Assembly: GCA_945920185.1 (NCBI GenBank)
Contig: CAMEJP010000023.1
Coordinates: 1-32,579, forward strand
DNA from: an uncultured Eubacterium sp.
Lineage (GTDB): Bacteria > Bacillota > Clostridia > Lachnospirales > Lachnospiraceae
Direction of reading: 5' to 3'
DNA length: 32,579 nt
Shown here: positions 1 through 6,746 of the stretch, in pieces
How positions within the stretch are numbered: position 1 is the stretch's first letter
Layout of the letters: every line of letters begins with the position of its first letter
Position numbers and translations under genes: made by a program
The notes under the pieces: model-generated
Seen by the model: the letters and a program-made list of their open reading frames with translations, nothing else
Database searches by the model: none
What the model was told of the DNA's origin: nothing

Positions 1-11
1 ATACTGGAAAT

Positions 12-363
12 ATGAGAAAAATCAAGATTTTATTTGTTTGCCACGGCAACATCTGTCGTTCGCCGATGGCGGAATTTGTAATGAAAGATTTGGTGAAAAA
101 GGTGGGAAGGCAGGACAAAAGCCGATTATGAAAAATACGATTATCTGATTGGAATGGATAATTGGAATATAAAGAATATACTGAGAATTACGGGCGGAGA
201 CCCGCAGGGAAAAGTATACAGACTGTTAAATTTTACGGATGCTCCCGGAGAAGTGGCAGACCCGTGGTATACGGGGGATTTTGATATTGCCTTTGAACAG
301 GTGGAGAAGGCGTGTAAGGCGTTTTTAAAGTGCTGCAGGCAGAATCCGGACTTTAAGGCGTAG
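12..363 (+). pseudogene. Low-molecular-weight protein tyrosine phosphatase, broken by internal deletion and frameshift
   Basis: The ATG at 12 opens a frame that carries the family's P-loop CHGNICRS (C-x5-R-S) at residues 10-17 but stops at the TGA at 129-131 after 39 codons. From about 120 a second frame (+1) encodes KADYEKYDYLIGMD and continues to the TAG at 361-363. It includes the DPWY motif with the family's general-acid aspartate and the usual C-terminal helix. Intact members are about 150-160 residues. Here the two pieces add up to roughly 115-120, so about 40 residues between P-loop and KADYEKYDYL are missing, and the reading frame is lost at the junction near 115-122. No active enzyme can be made from this copy. 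The downstream piece on its own (from the ATG at 154) lacks the catalytic cysteine and has no ribosome site. It could also be an assembly error, but a deletion of this size in a short gene is more simply a decayed gene. Confidence 0.85.
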
Positions 364-420
364 AGACAATATTTGATAAAATGGTTTCTATAAGGCTGAA
401 TTTATACACAAATATTTAAC

Positions 421-449
421 TTTTCATATTCATACGAATGTAGTATAAT
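421..449 (+). promoter_or_regulatory. Candidate sigma-A promoter of the first GGDEF gene
   Basis: A perfect -10 TATAAT lies at 444-449. The hexamer 17 bases upstream, TTTTCA (421-426), is only a partial -35. It is the best promoter-like site in the gap between the broken phosphatase and the GGDEF gene, and would leave a leader of about 50 bases. Confidence 0.45.
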
Positions 450-508
450 ATACTTAGGCGTGTTGACTTTCGTGACAGAATTGAATTACATGGAATGAGT
501 TGGATAAG

Positions 509-2245
509 ATGAAAAGAACAAATGTATATAATTTGAAGATTAATAGAAATACATATGATGTGTTATCGGCTGACACTGAATTTTATGCTTTTATGAGAGA
601 CAGGCTTTATTTTACGTTTGACAGGCTGGTCGACCCAAAGGATATTGACTCTCTGAATGAAAAAGTCAGAAATTCGTATAAGGACAGGTTTCTTTTGAGG
701 CTTGTGGATATGGATGAGAGCAGGATTCTATGTCTTGCAAGAATTGAAGAAACCACAAAGGAAAATGTTGTCAATGTGGAACTTCTCAGGGTGGAGGACA
801 GCATTGCGTCCATAAATAAGCTGAACAGGGAAATTGATATTAAGAATGCCATAATTGAACTTTACAATGATTACTGCATAGAATATGATGTCGAAGCTGA
901 TTATGTAAAGGTGTATTCGGTGTGCAAATTTGAACAGAGCTATATGGAAGGAAGCTTTGAAGAGTTTGGAAAATTTATAAAAAGCAGGCTTGCAGACGAG
1001 AATAATGGAGAAGCAGAGCAGTTTCTTAATGCACTTCGCGTGGGAACAAGAAGTTTTGGCGTGTCTGTGGCGGGCGATGCCATCAAGGAGTCTGAGGAAT
1101 GTGCTTCCATAACATTTAAGTGCTCTGCCTATTATTCGGGACCACGGTATGTATATGCGGTAGGATATATTCATGTGAGTAATGAGGTTGAAAACAATGC
1201 CAGAAGGGAAATGGAGCGTGATTCGCTGACGGGTGTTTTGTCGAAGGCGGAGATTACCAATCTGGCTATTAACATAATAGATGTAAAGAAAATCAAGAAT
1301 GTGAGCATTGCCATAATTGATTTGGATTATTTTAAAAAGGTAAATGATACTTTTGGACACCGGGTAGGCGATGAAGTTTTGTGCCAGGTGGCTTCCGTGA
1401 TTGAAAATGAGGTTTCGGATACGGGCGTAGTAGGCAGAATAGGCGGAGATGAGTTCTTTGTCATATTTTATGAGGCGTACGACCTTGAAGCCATGCGTGA
1501 GCGTTTAAGAAGCATTAAAAACATTGTAGGAGCTACGTTTGCTGACGAAAACGGAACGAAGCCTAATATTACTTTGTCTATCGGCTGTGCGGCATATCCT
1601 AAGGATGCGGATAATTATGAGGATTTGTTCATGTTGGCGGATTTTTCGCTGTATCGTGCAAAGGAAAAAGGCAGAAACAGATACATTATATATGATGTGG
1701 AAAAGCACGGAACTCTGGAGGAGATTAAACAGCGCGGAAGAATTGTCGATAAAATCAATAACCGAGGAGATATGTCTCCGGGAGATATACTGTGCGTGAT
1801 GCTTGACAGAGTGTATAACGGACCGGAGTATCCTATAGAGCAGCTTTTGGATGACATTGTAATCAATTTTGGAATACAGCGTATTATGGTGTATTCGGGA
1901 AATCCTTATACCATAGCGTATATGGCGGGTGAGAAACGTCTGTCAAAGGAAGTTGCTGATGATACGCAGGATTATATCAATGACGCAGCGTTTTGGGAGT
2001 CATACAGCAAAGAAAATGTATGCGTTATCAATGATATAACAAGACTTCAGCAGAATATGCCTGGTGTCTATGACAAGCTTGTTAAGCAAAATGTATTGTC
2101 ACTTATTCAGATTAAGTTTAATGACAAAAATGAGAAAAATGCCATTTTGAGTATTGAGGCGGTAAATAAGAGGCAGGTGTGGAACGATTCGCTTTTACAT
2201 TGTTACAGACTGATAGCAAAAATGCTTTCAGAGTATGAGTTTTAG
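509..2245 (+). CDS. GGDEF-domain diguanylate cyclase with N-terminal PAS-like and C-terminal GAF-like regions
   Basis: Predicted to make cyclic di-GMP from two GTP. The N-terminal ~230 residues look like one or two PAS-type sensor folds with no membrane segment, so the protein is probably cytosolic. The GGDEF domain follows, with the intact signature GGDEF encoded at 1442-1456 and the upstream DLDYFKKVND stretch typical of the family. The inhibitory I-site is absent: the four residues where RxxD should stand read SDTG, so product inhibition is not expected. The last ~150 residues resemble a GAF domain (inference from pattern only). Start: the longest frame begins with a TTG at 500, but the ATG at 509 is preferred because nothing like a ribosome site lies at the right distance before 500; the signal before 509 is also weak. 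It is a paralogue of the gene at 3374, with the same domain order. The two genes flank a membrane protein, and 44-47 bases separate this gene from that one, suggesting co-transcription. Confidence 0.85.
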   Translation: MKRTNVYNLKINRNTYDVLSADTEFYAFMRDRLYFTFDRLVDPKDIDSLNEKVRNSYKDRFLLRLVDMDESRILCLARIEETTKENVVNVELLRVEDSIASINKLNREIDIKNAIIELYNDYCIEYDVEADYVKVYSVCKFEQSYMEGSFEEFGKFIKSRLADENNGEAEQFLNALRVGTRSFGVSVAGDAIKESEECASITFKCSAYYSGPRYVYAVGYIHVSNEVENNARREMERDSLTGVLSKAEITNLAINIIDVKKIKNVSIAIIDLDYFKKVNDTFGHRVGDEVLCQVASVIENEVSDTGVVGRIGGDEFFVIFYEAYDLEAMRERLRSIKNIVGATFADENGTKPNITLSIGCAAYPKDADNYEDLFMLADFSLYRAKEKGRNRYIIYDVEKHGTLEEIKQRGRIVDKINNRGDMSPGDILCVMLDRVYNGPEYPIEQLLDDIVINFGIQRIMVYSGNPYTIAYMAGEKRLSKEVADDTQDYINDAAFWESYSKENVCVINDITRLQQNMPGVYDKLVKQNVLSLIQIKFNDKNEKNAILSIEAVNKRQVWNDSLLHCYRLIAKMLSEYEF

Positions 2246-2292
2246 GGTGTAAGGGTGCGTTCTTGGCAAACGCTTCGGAATGAGAGGCAATG

Positions 2293-3291
2293 ATGAAGAA
2301 AAATGGTAAGACCATAGCAAAGGTTGTTTGTATTATAATTATAATTTTGCTTTTGATTTATGCGGTTAAGGATTCTCTTCCGCAGATTGTGGCAGAGGTG
2401 CTTGATACGGCATGGTATACGGTTGCTTTGATTGTTGCGGCTACCGTTGTATATCATGTTATCGAAGGCGTGATTACGACTGATTTTGCGAGAATATATA
2501 ACCCTGAATTTACGCTTGTGAACGGCATTATGTGTGCCTGCTGCGCAAGCTTTTACAGGGTGGCTACGCTGGGCAGCGGAGCAGGAGTGGCTGCTGTATG
2601 TTTTTTAAATAAACATGGAATAAAGGCACATGACGCAACCGGAATGTATATGATACAGTATGTGCTTCATAAACTGTCGATAGCCGTATTCAGCGGCGTT
2701 TTTGCCCTTATAAATATGCACTGCATTATGAGGACTTTTTCAAAGTATACCGGAGTCCTTTTGGCAGGTTATGCGCTCACTGCGGTGATTGTGGTGCTGC
2801 TTGTGGCACTCTGTGTGTCAACACATTTTCACAGGATGTGTCTGTGGCTTCTTAGAAAGCTTGACATAAAACATAAGAATGCAGAAAAAATACAGACGGT
2901 TGAAGAATATTTTAACAACTTAAAAGAGGCTACAAAGGCTTACGAGGGTAGAAAATTTCTTCTTTTTAAGCAGCTTCTTATTAACATGGTAAAGCTTTCT
3001 TGTTGGTATATCATACCGTACATCATTTTGCATGACAGCGGAATAAATGTGCTGAATTCGTTGTCGGTTACATCGATGGCTACTGTGCTTGCGGGCGTTT
3101 TGCCTACTCCGGCAGGTATCGGTTCCATGGAATTTGTGTATACTACGCTTTTTACGGAGCTTACGGGTATGGTAAATGCAGCTTCTTCTGTTTTGCTGTA
3201 CCGGTTTGCCACATATGTTTTACCGTGTATTCTCGGCGGAATTGTTTTACTGGCATATAATTCATACAGAAAGAGAAAAGTTGAACTGTAG
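2293..3291 (+). CDS. Multi-pass membrane protein, LPG-synthase-TM / UPF0104 (YbhN-like) family
   Basis: About 332 residues with roughly eight hydrophobic segments. The C-terminal part carries the family hallmark PTPAGIGSMEF followed by a helix ending in LLYRFATYVLP and a glycine-rich last segment, as in the flippase half of MprF and stand-alone PF03706 proteins. The family includes the lipid-flipping half of lysyl-phosphatidylglycerol synthase; this copy has no synthase domain, so its substrate is unknown. Two adjacent ATG codons occur at 2290 and 2293. The ribosome site GAGAGG (2282-2287) is two bases from the first and five from the second, so 2293 is chosen. It lies between two paralogous GGDEF genes, which suggests, but does not prove, that c-di-GMP signalling and envelope function are linked here. 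Confidence 0.8.
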   Translation: MKKNGKTIAKVVCIIIIILLLIYAVKDSLPQIVAEVLDTAWYTVALIVAATVVYHVIEGVITTDFARIYNPEFTLVNGIMCACCASFYRVATLGSGAGVAAVCFLNKHGIKAHDATGMYMIQYVLHKLSIAVFSGVFALINMHCIMRTFSKYTGVLLAGYALTAVIVVLLVALCVSTHFHRMCLWLLRKLDIKHKNAEKIQTVEEYFNNLKEATKAYEGRKFLLFKQLLINMVKLSCWYIIPYIILHDSGINVLNSLSVTSMATVLAGVLPTPAGIGSMEFVYTTLFTELTGMVNAASSVLLYRFATYVLPCILGGIVLLAYNSYRKRKVEL

Positions 3292-3320
3292 TTGAAAATA
3301 CATTTGAAATATGATAAAAT
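3292..3320 (+). promoter_or_regulatory. Sigma-A promoter of the second GGDEF gene
   Basis: TTGAAA (3292-3297) and TAAAAT (3315-3320) are separated by exactly 17 bases, starting right at the stop codon of the upstream membrane-protein gene. The next gene can therefore be expressed independently. Confidence 0.6.
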
Positions 3321-3373
3321 TTTATATTATATAGTGTTGCGAAAGCAGCTTACCTTTTAAAGGAGATGATGCT

Positions 3374-5137
3374 TTGAGAGAGCTTTTGAATAGAAAATGC
3401 CTTATCGGCACTGCACAGATTGGCACTAACGGGCATATATTTTTAGCTGATAACGGTTTGTATGCATTTGTAAAATATGACAAACTTGAAAGTCTTTTAG
3501 ATATAGTTTCGCCTGAGGACAGGGATAAAGTAGCACAGACGATAAGCAGAGTCCATCAGGGTAAGACAGATGAGATAATGTTCCGTATGGTTCCGGAAAA
3601 CGGTGAGGTAACGTGGGTTATAGCAAGTTTTAAGCTCGCTGACAGGCAAATGTACGGGCAGACGGCAATAAGCGTTGATATTTCAAACGCTCAGGAGATT
3701 AGCGAACGTGTATCTGAACTTGAGGAACGGCTTGAGGATGCAATAGATTGCCTTGAAATTATGGACGCCGTGCTTTTACAGTATGAGCCTGATAAGGATG
3801 AACTTAAGATATTTTCGACGGAAAAGCGTGCAACTTACTTTTTTGTCGGAAAGATAGATGAATTTGCACGAAACAGAATTAAACAGAATTGCATATATGA
3901 GGATCATATTCACATATTTGAGGAATTGTGCAACGGTCTTAAAAAGTCCCTGCCACAGATAAAAGTGGAATTTAAGGCAAAACTTCTTGGCGTTGAGGAT
4001 GACTACAAGTGGTATAAGGTTGTAGGAAAGACGCTGACGGATGACGGAAGAAAGAAGACCATAGCACGTCTTGAAATCAAAAATGATGATGATACTCTTA
4101 TCAGAGATGTTCAGTTGGTAGCGAATACAAAGGATTTTGGAACGGGTCTTGCGAATAAAGGCACTATTCTTTCTTATGCAAAGAGCCTTATAGAATCACA
4201 GCCAAACCATAACGTGGCTATTGTTATAATTGATCTTGATAATTTCAAGAACATTAACGATACATACGGACATAAGTTTGGTGATGAGGTATTGGCAAGA
4301 ACGGCACATATTATTCAGGATGCCGTAGGCGACCACGGAATGGCAGGACGAATAGGCGGAGATGAGATGTTCATTGTCTATGACAACGTGGAAAATGATG
4401 CAGAACTCCGAGGACTTTTGAGGACTATCCGTACAAATGTAGAGTGGTCTTACAAGGGAATAAGAGATGAACTTGAGATATCATGCTCAATCGGTGCGTG
4501 CTGTTATCCTCTTGCGGGAAAAACTTTTGATGAGCTTTTTGAAAAGGCTGATAAGTTACTGTACCTTGCCAAGGAAAAGGGAAGAAACCGTTATATTATC
4601 TATGTTCCTGAAATTCACGACGAATATCTTAACGGTAATATGAAGACTACGGTGCGCGAACTGGATAGAATTCAGTATAACAAGACAGGTATAGTCAATG
4701 AAGTGATAGAAGCCGCAAGAAAAGGTGAAGACTTGCTTTCAGAGGAACGCCTTGAACGTGTGGCAAGATGTTTTGAACTTGATGATATATCGATTATTGA
4801 CGGTAAGACTCATGACCGCATATGCGGATTCGGATACCTTACCACACGGGTGGATCATTATGCTTATCTTGAAGAGGAAAGCTATCAGGATTTGTTTGAC
4901 GAGAATGACATATGTACCATCAATCACATTTCTTTTGTAGGTATATGGTCAAAGACTGCAAATGAAATTTTAAAGCAGGAAAAAGTAAATGCTATGATAC
5001 AGTACAGACATTTGGTGAATGGTGAAGAAAAGGGTTACGTTTCTTTTAAAAAGAGCCGATTTTCCAAAAAATGGACTGAGATGGACATATCCTTGCTTAC
5101 GATAATAGCAAAGGTTATAAGCCTTGTGGTATTTTAA
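3374..5137 (+). CDS. GGDEF-domain protein, variant GGDEM signature, PAS-like N-terminus and GAF-like C-terminus
   Basis: 587 residues, the same layout as the gene at 509: a PAS-like N-terminal region (the ADNGLYAF and SPEDRDKV stretches align with the paralogue), a second sensor-like segment, a GGDEF domain around residues 255-415, then a GAF-like region. The signature reads GGDEM at residues 328-332, where the last aromatic is replaced by methionine; DLDNFKNINDTYG upstream is normal. The I-site position reads GDHG, so there is no RxxD. The nucleotide-binding GGDE core is kept, so activity is possible but less certain than in the paralogue. The start is TTG at 3374, supported by AAAGGAG at 3359-3365 with eight bases of spacing; the ATGs at 3366 and 3369 are in another frame. 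No transmembrane segment is apparent. Confidence 0.83.
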   Translation: MRELLNRKCLIGTAQIGTNGHIFLADNGLYAFVKYDKLESLLDIVSPEDRDKVAQTISRVHQGKTDEIMFRMVPENGEVTWVIASFKLADRQMYGQTAISVDISNAQEISERVSELEERLEDAIDCLEIMDAVLLQYEPDKDELKIFSTEKRATYFFVGKIDEFARNRIKQNCIYEDHIHIFEELCNGLKKSLPQIKVEFKAKLLGVEDDYKWYKVVGKTLTDDGRKKTIARLEIKNDDDTLIRDVQLVANTKDFGTGLANKGTILSYAKSLIESQPNHNVAIVIIDLDNFKNINDTYGHKFGDEVLARTAHIIQDAVGDHGMAGRIGGDEMFIVYDNVENDAELRGLLRTIRTNVEWSYKGIRDELEISCSIGACCYPLAGKTFDELFEKADKLLYLAKEKGRNRYIIYVPEIHDEYLNGNMKTTVRELDRIQYNKTGIVNEVIEAARKGEDLLSEERLERVARCFELDDISIIDGKTHDRICGFGYLTTRVDHYAYLEEESYQDLFDENDICTINHISFVGIWSKTANEILKQEKVNAMIQYRHLVNGEEKGYVSFKKSRFSKKWTEMDISLLTIIAKVISLVVF

Positions 5138-5206
5138 CCTTATCGTGTGGGGCTCGCCGTTTCTATACCGTAAAGGTATAAGCGGATTGAGAATATCTTA
5201 TTGAAT

Positions 5207-5252
5207 AAAAGCTGCTACGGTTTGAATAAAATTTCAAACTATAGCAGCTTTT
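5207..5252. terminator. Bidirectional intrinsic terminator between convergent genes
   Basis: A long inverted repeat with outer arms AAAAGCTGCTA and TAGCAGCTTTT and inner arms GTTTGAA and TTCAAAC. It has A-runs on the left and T-runs on the right, so it can stop transcripts from both the GGDEF gene and the convergent lipoprotein gene. A smaller TATACC/GGTATA hairpin lies just upstream near 5164-5179. Confidence 0.85.
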
Positions 5253-5319
5253 GTATTTGAAAAATATTGATTGTGGGATTGGCTGTGAAAAAACTACAAT
5301 CCCTACAGCAGAAATTATG

Positions 5320-6429
5320 TTAGTTTATGACTACATATTCTTTTGTGTCGTCTTCAACGTAGCAGATGTATGTTTTTCCTTTGTTGAGTACTACGTCTTC
5401 ACCGTTTGAATAGTAATATCTTGTTGCACCTGTTTCAGATGTCTTTTCCCATCTGATGTCGATTGCTTTGCCGTCTGTTATGAATATGCCTTCTCCCGAA
5501 CCTGTGTTGTCATAGTTAGGGGTACCGTTAGGCCAAGGCTCTCCGCCGACAAATTTGACAAGGATGTTCTTAAATGCAAGCTGGTCGCCGTTATCAATGT
5601 CGATATGAGGCGCATCGAATTGAAATCTCTTGTACAGCTTTGAATCGGCGTCATATGTAAAATATGCTTTGTTGTAGTTAAAGCCCGGTGCAAAGTAGCT
5701 GCAATCTACGCCGTTGTTAAGAGTTATCTCTTTTTTGTCTGTAAATTTGAGCGGTGATTTGTAACCTGCCGGATATGCAGTGCTCATACCTGAAGCTTCA
5801 ACGGCTGCCTTTAAGTCAGCTCCGGTGGTATAGACATTGTGAGGTGCTTCCTTATCGGTAGAACGGTAACAGTATTTTGAGTAAGCTCCCATAAGGCTTA
5901 ACGCTCTCATTTCAGGCTTTGCCAAATCGTCGAGTGCATAGCTTGACTGGCCGTAGTGGAAATATGAAGCTTCAAATTCCTTTGCAAAGTACAGATAATA
6001 TGTACGGCAGCTTCTTATTGAACCGATTTTAGGAATGTTTTCGTAGTCTTCGTACAGTGCCGTAAGACGGGTAATTCCTCCTTCGGCATATGCCTCGAAA
6101 AGCACGTCTGCATAGCTTATGCCTGACTGTGGAATGGCGTCCTTTATGTTGTTAATCATAACTGCAATAGGTGTTCTGTTGCCTATTTCCTTCTTTACTG
6201 CATTTCCTGTCAGTCTGCTTACGACATATCCATCAGGAAGGTCGTTGCTGTCAGTCTTTGCTTCTGAAGAAGATTCATTTTTTGAAGAAGCGTCGTTCTT
6301 TGAAGAAACGTCATTTTTTGAGGAATTCTTGGCCGTACCGCTTCCTTTATCATCCTTCTTCGGGCTGCATGCACAAACGCTTATAACCGTGCATAATAAA
6401 AGTAGCGATATCAATAGTCTTTTTTTCAT
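5320..6429 (-). CDS. DUF3048 (YerB-like) lipoprotein
   Basis: A secreted lipoprotein of unknown biochemical role. From the start at 6429 (ATG preceded by AAAGGAC at good spacing; a longer frame to 6468 has no ribosome site) there is a lysine-rich, hydrophobic signal peptide ending in a VCAC lipobox with the lipid-accepting Cys21. A low-complexity Ser/Lys/Asn linker follows (see the repeat at 6263). The mature part has the DUF3048 features RTPIAVMINN, AIPQSGISYADV, EAYAEGGITRL and GSIRSCRTYY, and a second C-terminal domain with the GTPNYDNTGSGEG stretch. Length fits YerB-like proteins (about 340-380 residues). It is transcribed alone, convergent with the GGDEF gene and divergent from glnN. Confidence 0.87.
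   Translation of the reverse strand: MKKRLLISLLLLCTVISVCACSPKKDDKGSGTAKNSSKNDVSSKNDASSKNESSSEAKTDSNDLPDGYVVSRLTGNAVKKEIGNRTPIAVMINNIKDAIPQSGISYADVLFEAYAEGGITRLTALYEDYENIPKIGSIRSCRTYYLYFAKEFEASYFHYGQSSYALDDLAKPEMRALSLMGAYSKYCYRSTDKEAPHNVYTTGADLKAAVEASGMSTAYPAGYKSPLKFTDKKEITLNNGVDCSYFAPGFNYNKAYFTYDADSKLYKRFQFDAPHIDIDNGDQLAFKNILVKFVGGEPWPNGTPNYDNTGSGEGIFITDGKAIDIRWEKTSETGATRYYYSNGEDVVLNKGKTYICYVEDDTKEYVVIN
6263..6334 (-). repeat. Four degenerate 18-bp tandem units coding a Ser/Lys/Asn linker
   Basis: On the plus strand four 18-base units in register (6263, 6281, 6299, 6317) share the pattern TTTGAAGAAxCGTCxTTy. Read on the minus strand they encode six-residue units such as SSKNDV and SSKNDA directly behind the lipobox of the DUF3048 protein. 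This is probably a flexible tether between membrane anchor and folded domain, and the unit number may vary between strains. Confidence 0.7.
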
Positions 6430-6479
6430 AATTTCAAGTCCTTTCTTATATATAATGTATAGATACATACATCAGACAT

Positions 6480-6508
6480 ATTTTACTACATTTTCCTACA
6501 TTTAACAA
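6480..6508 (-). promoter_or_regulatory. Candidate promoter of the DUF3048 lipoprotein gene
   Basis: Read on the minus strand, TTGTTA and TAAAAT are separated by 17 bases, placing the start of transcription about 40 bases before the ATG at 6429. The 317-base gap between this gene and glnN (6430-6746) holds this promoter, the glnN promoter, and the glnN hexaloop hairpin and attenuator. Confidence 0.5.
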
Positions 6509-6568
6509 CCTATTATATTGAGCAAATATAAGGAAAAATTATCCTGAAAATTTTTTTGAAAAAAGTTG

Positions 6569-6597
6569 TTGACAATTAATTGGAATGGGTATATTAT
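6569..6597 (+). promoter_or_regulatory. Strong sigma-A promoter of glnN
   Basis: Perfect -35 TTGACA (6569-6574), 17-base spacer, -10 TATTAT (6592-6597). Transcription should begin near 6604, directly in front of the hexaloop hairpin and terminator described below, leaving a leader of about 140 bases. Confidence 0.75.
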
Positions 6598-6606
6598 TAT
6601 TTACGA

Positions 6607-6622
6607 ACAACAAAGGCGTTGT
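6607..6622 (+). promoter_or_regulatory. Candidate ANTAR-binding hexaloop hairpin in the glnN leader
   Basis: Arms ACAAC (6607-6611) and GTTGT (6618-6622) close the six-base loop AAAGGC, which has A at loop position 1 and G at position 4, the pattern known for ANTAR antiterminator targets. The loop and the 3' arm also form the 5' arm of the terminator at 6612-6662, so the two structures exclude each other. A nearly identical element begins the glnA leader (10987). Known ANTAR targets usually have two such hairpins in tandem; I find only one here. Confidence 0.6.
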
Positions 6623-6662
6623 GAGTGATATGAAATCTACTCACGGCGCTTTTTACTTTTTT
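6612..6662 (+). terminator. Intrinsic terminator (attenuator) inside the glnN leader
   Basis: The arm at 6615-6626 pairs with 6639-6650 (cores GTGAGT and ACTCAC, plus G-U pairs), extended by AAA/TTT, and is followed by a T-rich tract to 6662. It lies between the glnN promoter and the glnN start, so it would stop transcription before the gene unless the alternative hairpin at 6607-6622 forms first. Confidence 0.75.
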
Positions 6663-6746
6663 GTAGCAGAATTACATATATTATAAAAGCAATTTGTGTC
6701 TGCGATACGGTTGTTCATTAAGAAAGAATTTAAAGGAGGACGTTGT

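Noticed and set aside
154-363. Independent 69-residue gene
   Set aside because: Its sequence is the C-terminal half of the tyrosine phosphatase whose N-terminal half lies just upstream in another frame; it has no own ribosome site and no catalytic cysteine.
728-1360. 210-codon minus-strand frame inside the first GGDEF gene
   Set aside because: Antisense to conserved GGDEF coding sequence, no ribosome site, no family features.
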